DNA of 6,027 nt. Source: Candidatus Roizmanbacteria bacterium (GTDB lineage: Bacteria; Patescibacteriota; Microgenomatia; UBA1406; GWC2-37-13). Of this stretch, positions 5,393 through 6,027 are shown in pieces (positions within the stretch are counted from its first letter, which is position 1; the number at the start of each line of letters is the position of its first letter). The notes below the pieces were generated by a model. It ran no database searches. It saw only the letters and a list, made by a program, of their open reading frames with translations, and had not been told where the DNA came from. The position numbers were made by a program, and so were the translations under genes. The DNA lies in assembly GCA_026395475.1 (NCBI GenBank), contig JAPLYQ010000060.1:1-6027 (forward strand), given 5' to 3'.

Positions 5393-5946
5393 AGTATTTT
5401 TTCCACTTCTTCTTCCACATTTTTTACATCTCCATTATTTTCTATTTTCACGTCCGCCATTTCCATGCATTTTTTCACCTGCTGTCCATTTGTATTTTCT
5501 TTATCTCCCCTATCTCTCCCATCTACTTTTTTAAAGGTCTCCCAATCGGTCGGATCCCATGGCTTTTTTCTCTTCAATATCCTCTGAAAACGTATTTCCC
5601 GAGAAGCATCAACTGCAATAAGAAAGAATCCAGGAATAGTTCGTAAATAGGCAATTTCTCCAGGATTTCGTATACCCTCAATAACAATTTTTGTTAATGA
5701 ACCACTTTTTTTCTTCAATTGCTGAACTGCACGTTTTGCAAGAACACCATCTCCTTCTTTTTTTCGCAACTCATCCCCCGTATTTTGGAGAACTGTTCTA
5801 TCATAATGAGCAATACCTTTTTTCTTTACTTCATCATGCACGATCGTAGAAAGTGAGAATGAAGTGTAACTATATTTTTTTATTAAGTAGTCTGTCACTA
5901 CGCCCTTTCCAGATGCGAATGGTCCCACAATACCTATGATATTCAT
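5383..5946 (-). CDS. P-loop nucleotide kinase of the dNMP / dephospho-CoA kinase-like group
   Basis: This 187-residue cytoplasmic protein belongs by motif to the P-loop NMP-kinase fold. Residues 8-15, GPFASGKG, are the Walker A loop, with Gly after Lys as in adenylate-kinase-like enzymes. STIVHDEVKKKG (about 33-44) and NTGDELRKKEG (about 55-65) resemble the substrate-side helices of dephospho-CoA and dNMP kinases. IVIEGIRNPGEI (about 87-98) fits the hydrophobic strand with an acidic residue and the G-x-R-N-P-x-E segment of that group. FQRILKRKKPWDPTDWETF with GRDRGD supplies basic lid-like residues, and MADVKIENNG near the C-terminus matches the common 'aD-x-x-i-x-N-x-G' strand. It probably transfers phosphate from ATP to a nucleotide or related substrate; which one cannot be read from the sequence. 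Length is normal for the group. It is convergent to the surface genes and unlikely to be functionally tied to them. Confidence 0.8.
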   Translation of the reverse strand: MNIIGIVGPFASGKGVVTDYLIKKYSYTSFSLSTIVHDEVKKKGIAHYDRTVLQNTGDELRKKEGDGVLAKRAVQQLKKKSGSLTKIVIEGIRNPGEIAYLRTIPGFFLIAVDASREIRFQRILKRKKPWDPTDWETFKKVDGRDRGDKENTNGQQVKKCMEMADVKIENNGDVKNVEEEVEKILKK

Positions 5947-5959
5947 AATTATTTATATG

Positions 5960-5966
5960 TCCTTCT
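5960..5966 (-). promoter_or_regulatory. Shine-Dalgarno-like AGAAGGA before the kinase gene
   Basis: Read on the minus strand, AGAAGGA sits 13 nt before the ATG at 5946, longer than the usual 5-9 nt. It is the only Shine-Dalgarno-like sequence found before any gene in the window. A TATAAA (minus strand, 5978-5983) just upstream could be a -10 box, but no good -35 is seen. Nothing else is recognisable from 5984 to the window end. Confidence 0.35.
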
Positions 5967-6027
5967 GAGTGACTCAATTTATATACGAAGAATCTAGCGA
6001 GTGTAACGAACAAAAAAAACACGCTTC

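Noticed and set aside
5366..5587. 73-aa plus-strand ORF rich in Phe and Ser
   Set aside because: It is the antisense shadow of the kinase gene; its Phe/Ser composition comes from the complement of Lys/Glu codons.

Overview
The window looks like a piece of a small-genome, AT-rich bacterium, most likely Candidate Phyla Radiation (Patescibacteria). This is inferred from gene style: short Thr/Ser/Ala-rich secreted proteins in tandem, almost no Shine-Dalgarno sequences, short secreted Ig-like and cupredoxin-like proteins, and a stand-alone P-loop NMP-kinase-like protein. No taxonomic marker gene is present. Two genes end in TGA and read sensibly, which argues against the UGA=Gly code of Gracilibacteria/Absconditabacteria.

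Layout. Positions 3-4449 (+) hold a cell-surface gene cluster. It has three tandem paralogues of one secreted protein family: the first cut by the window edge, the second intact (375 aa), the third broken by a net loss of about 85 nt that shifts the frame. They are followed after 10 bp by a membrane-anchored protein resembling DUF916 (WxL-interacting) proteins. That gene overlaps by ATGA a small membrane-anchored protein with a cupredoxin-like fold whose copper ligands are mostly missing. A possible remnant of a further secreted gene with an ATA in place of its start codon lies at 4446-4580. A strong extended -10 promoter at 4542-4550 then drives a separate small secreted Ig-like protein (4559-4972), probably from a leaderless mRNA.

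Positions 4973-5382 contain no credible gene. This stretch holds an AT-rich interrupted inverted repeat that surrounds two head-to-head copies of the widespread GTCATTCCCGC palindromic repeat, then a separate long interrupted hairpin with a G-rich loop. On the minus strand, 5383-5946 encodes a P-loop kinase related to dNMP/dephospho-CoA kinases, convergent with the surface cluster.

Working model (inference): the paralogues are exported by Sec and assembled outside the cell, with the DUF916-like protein as membrane partner. This is a divergent counterpart of the WxL/WxIP surface clusters of Gram-positive bacteria, without canonical WxL motifs. Paralogue expansion, a 36-bp identical block between copies, swapped cysteine pairs and one frame-broken copy suggest a locus that diversifies its surface.
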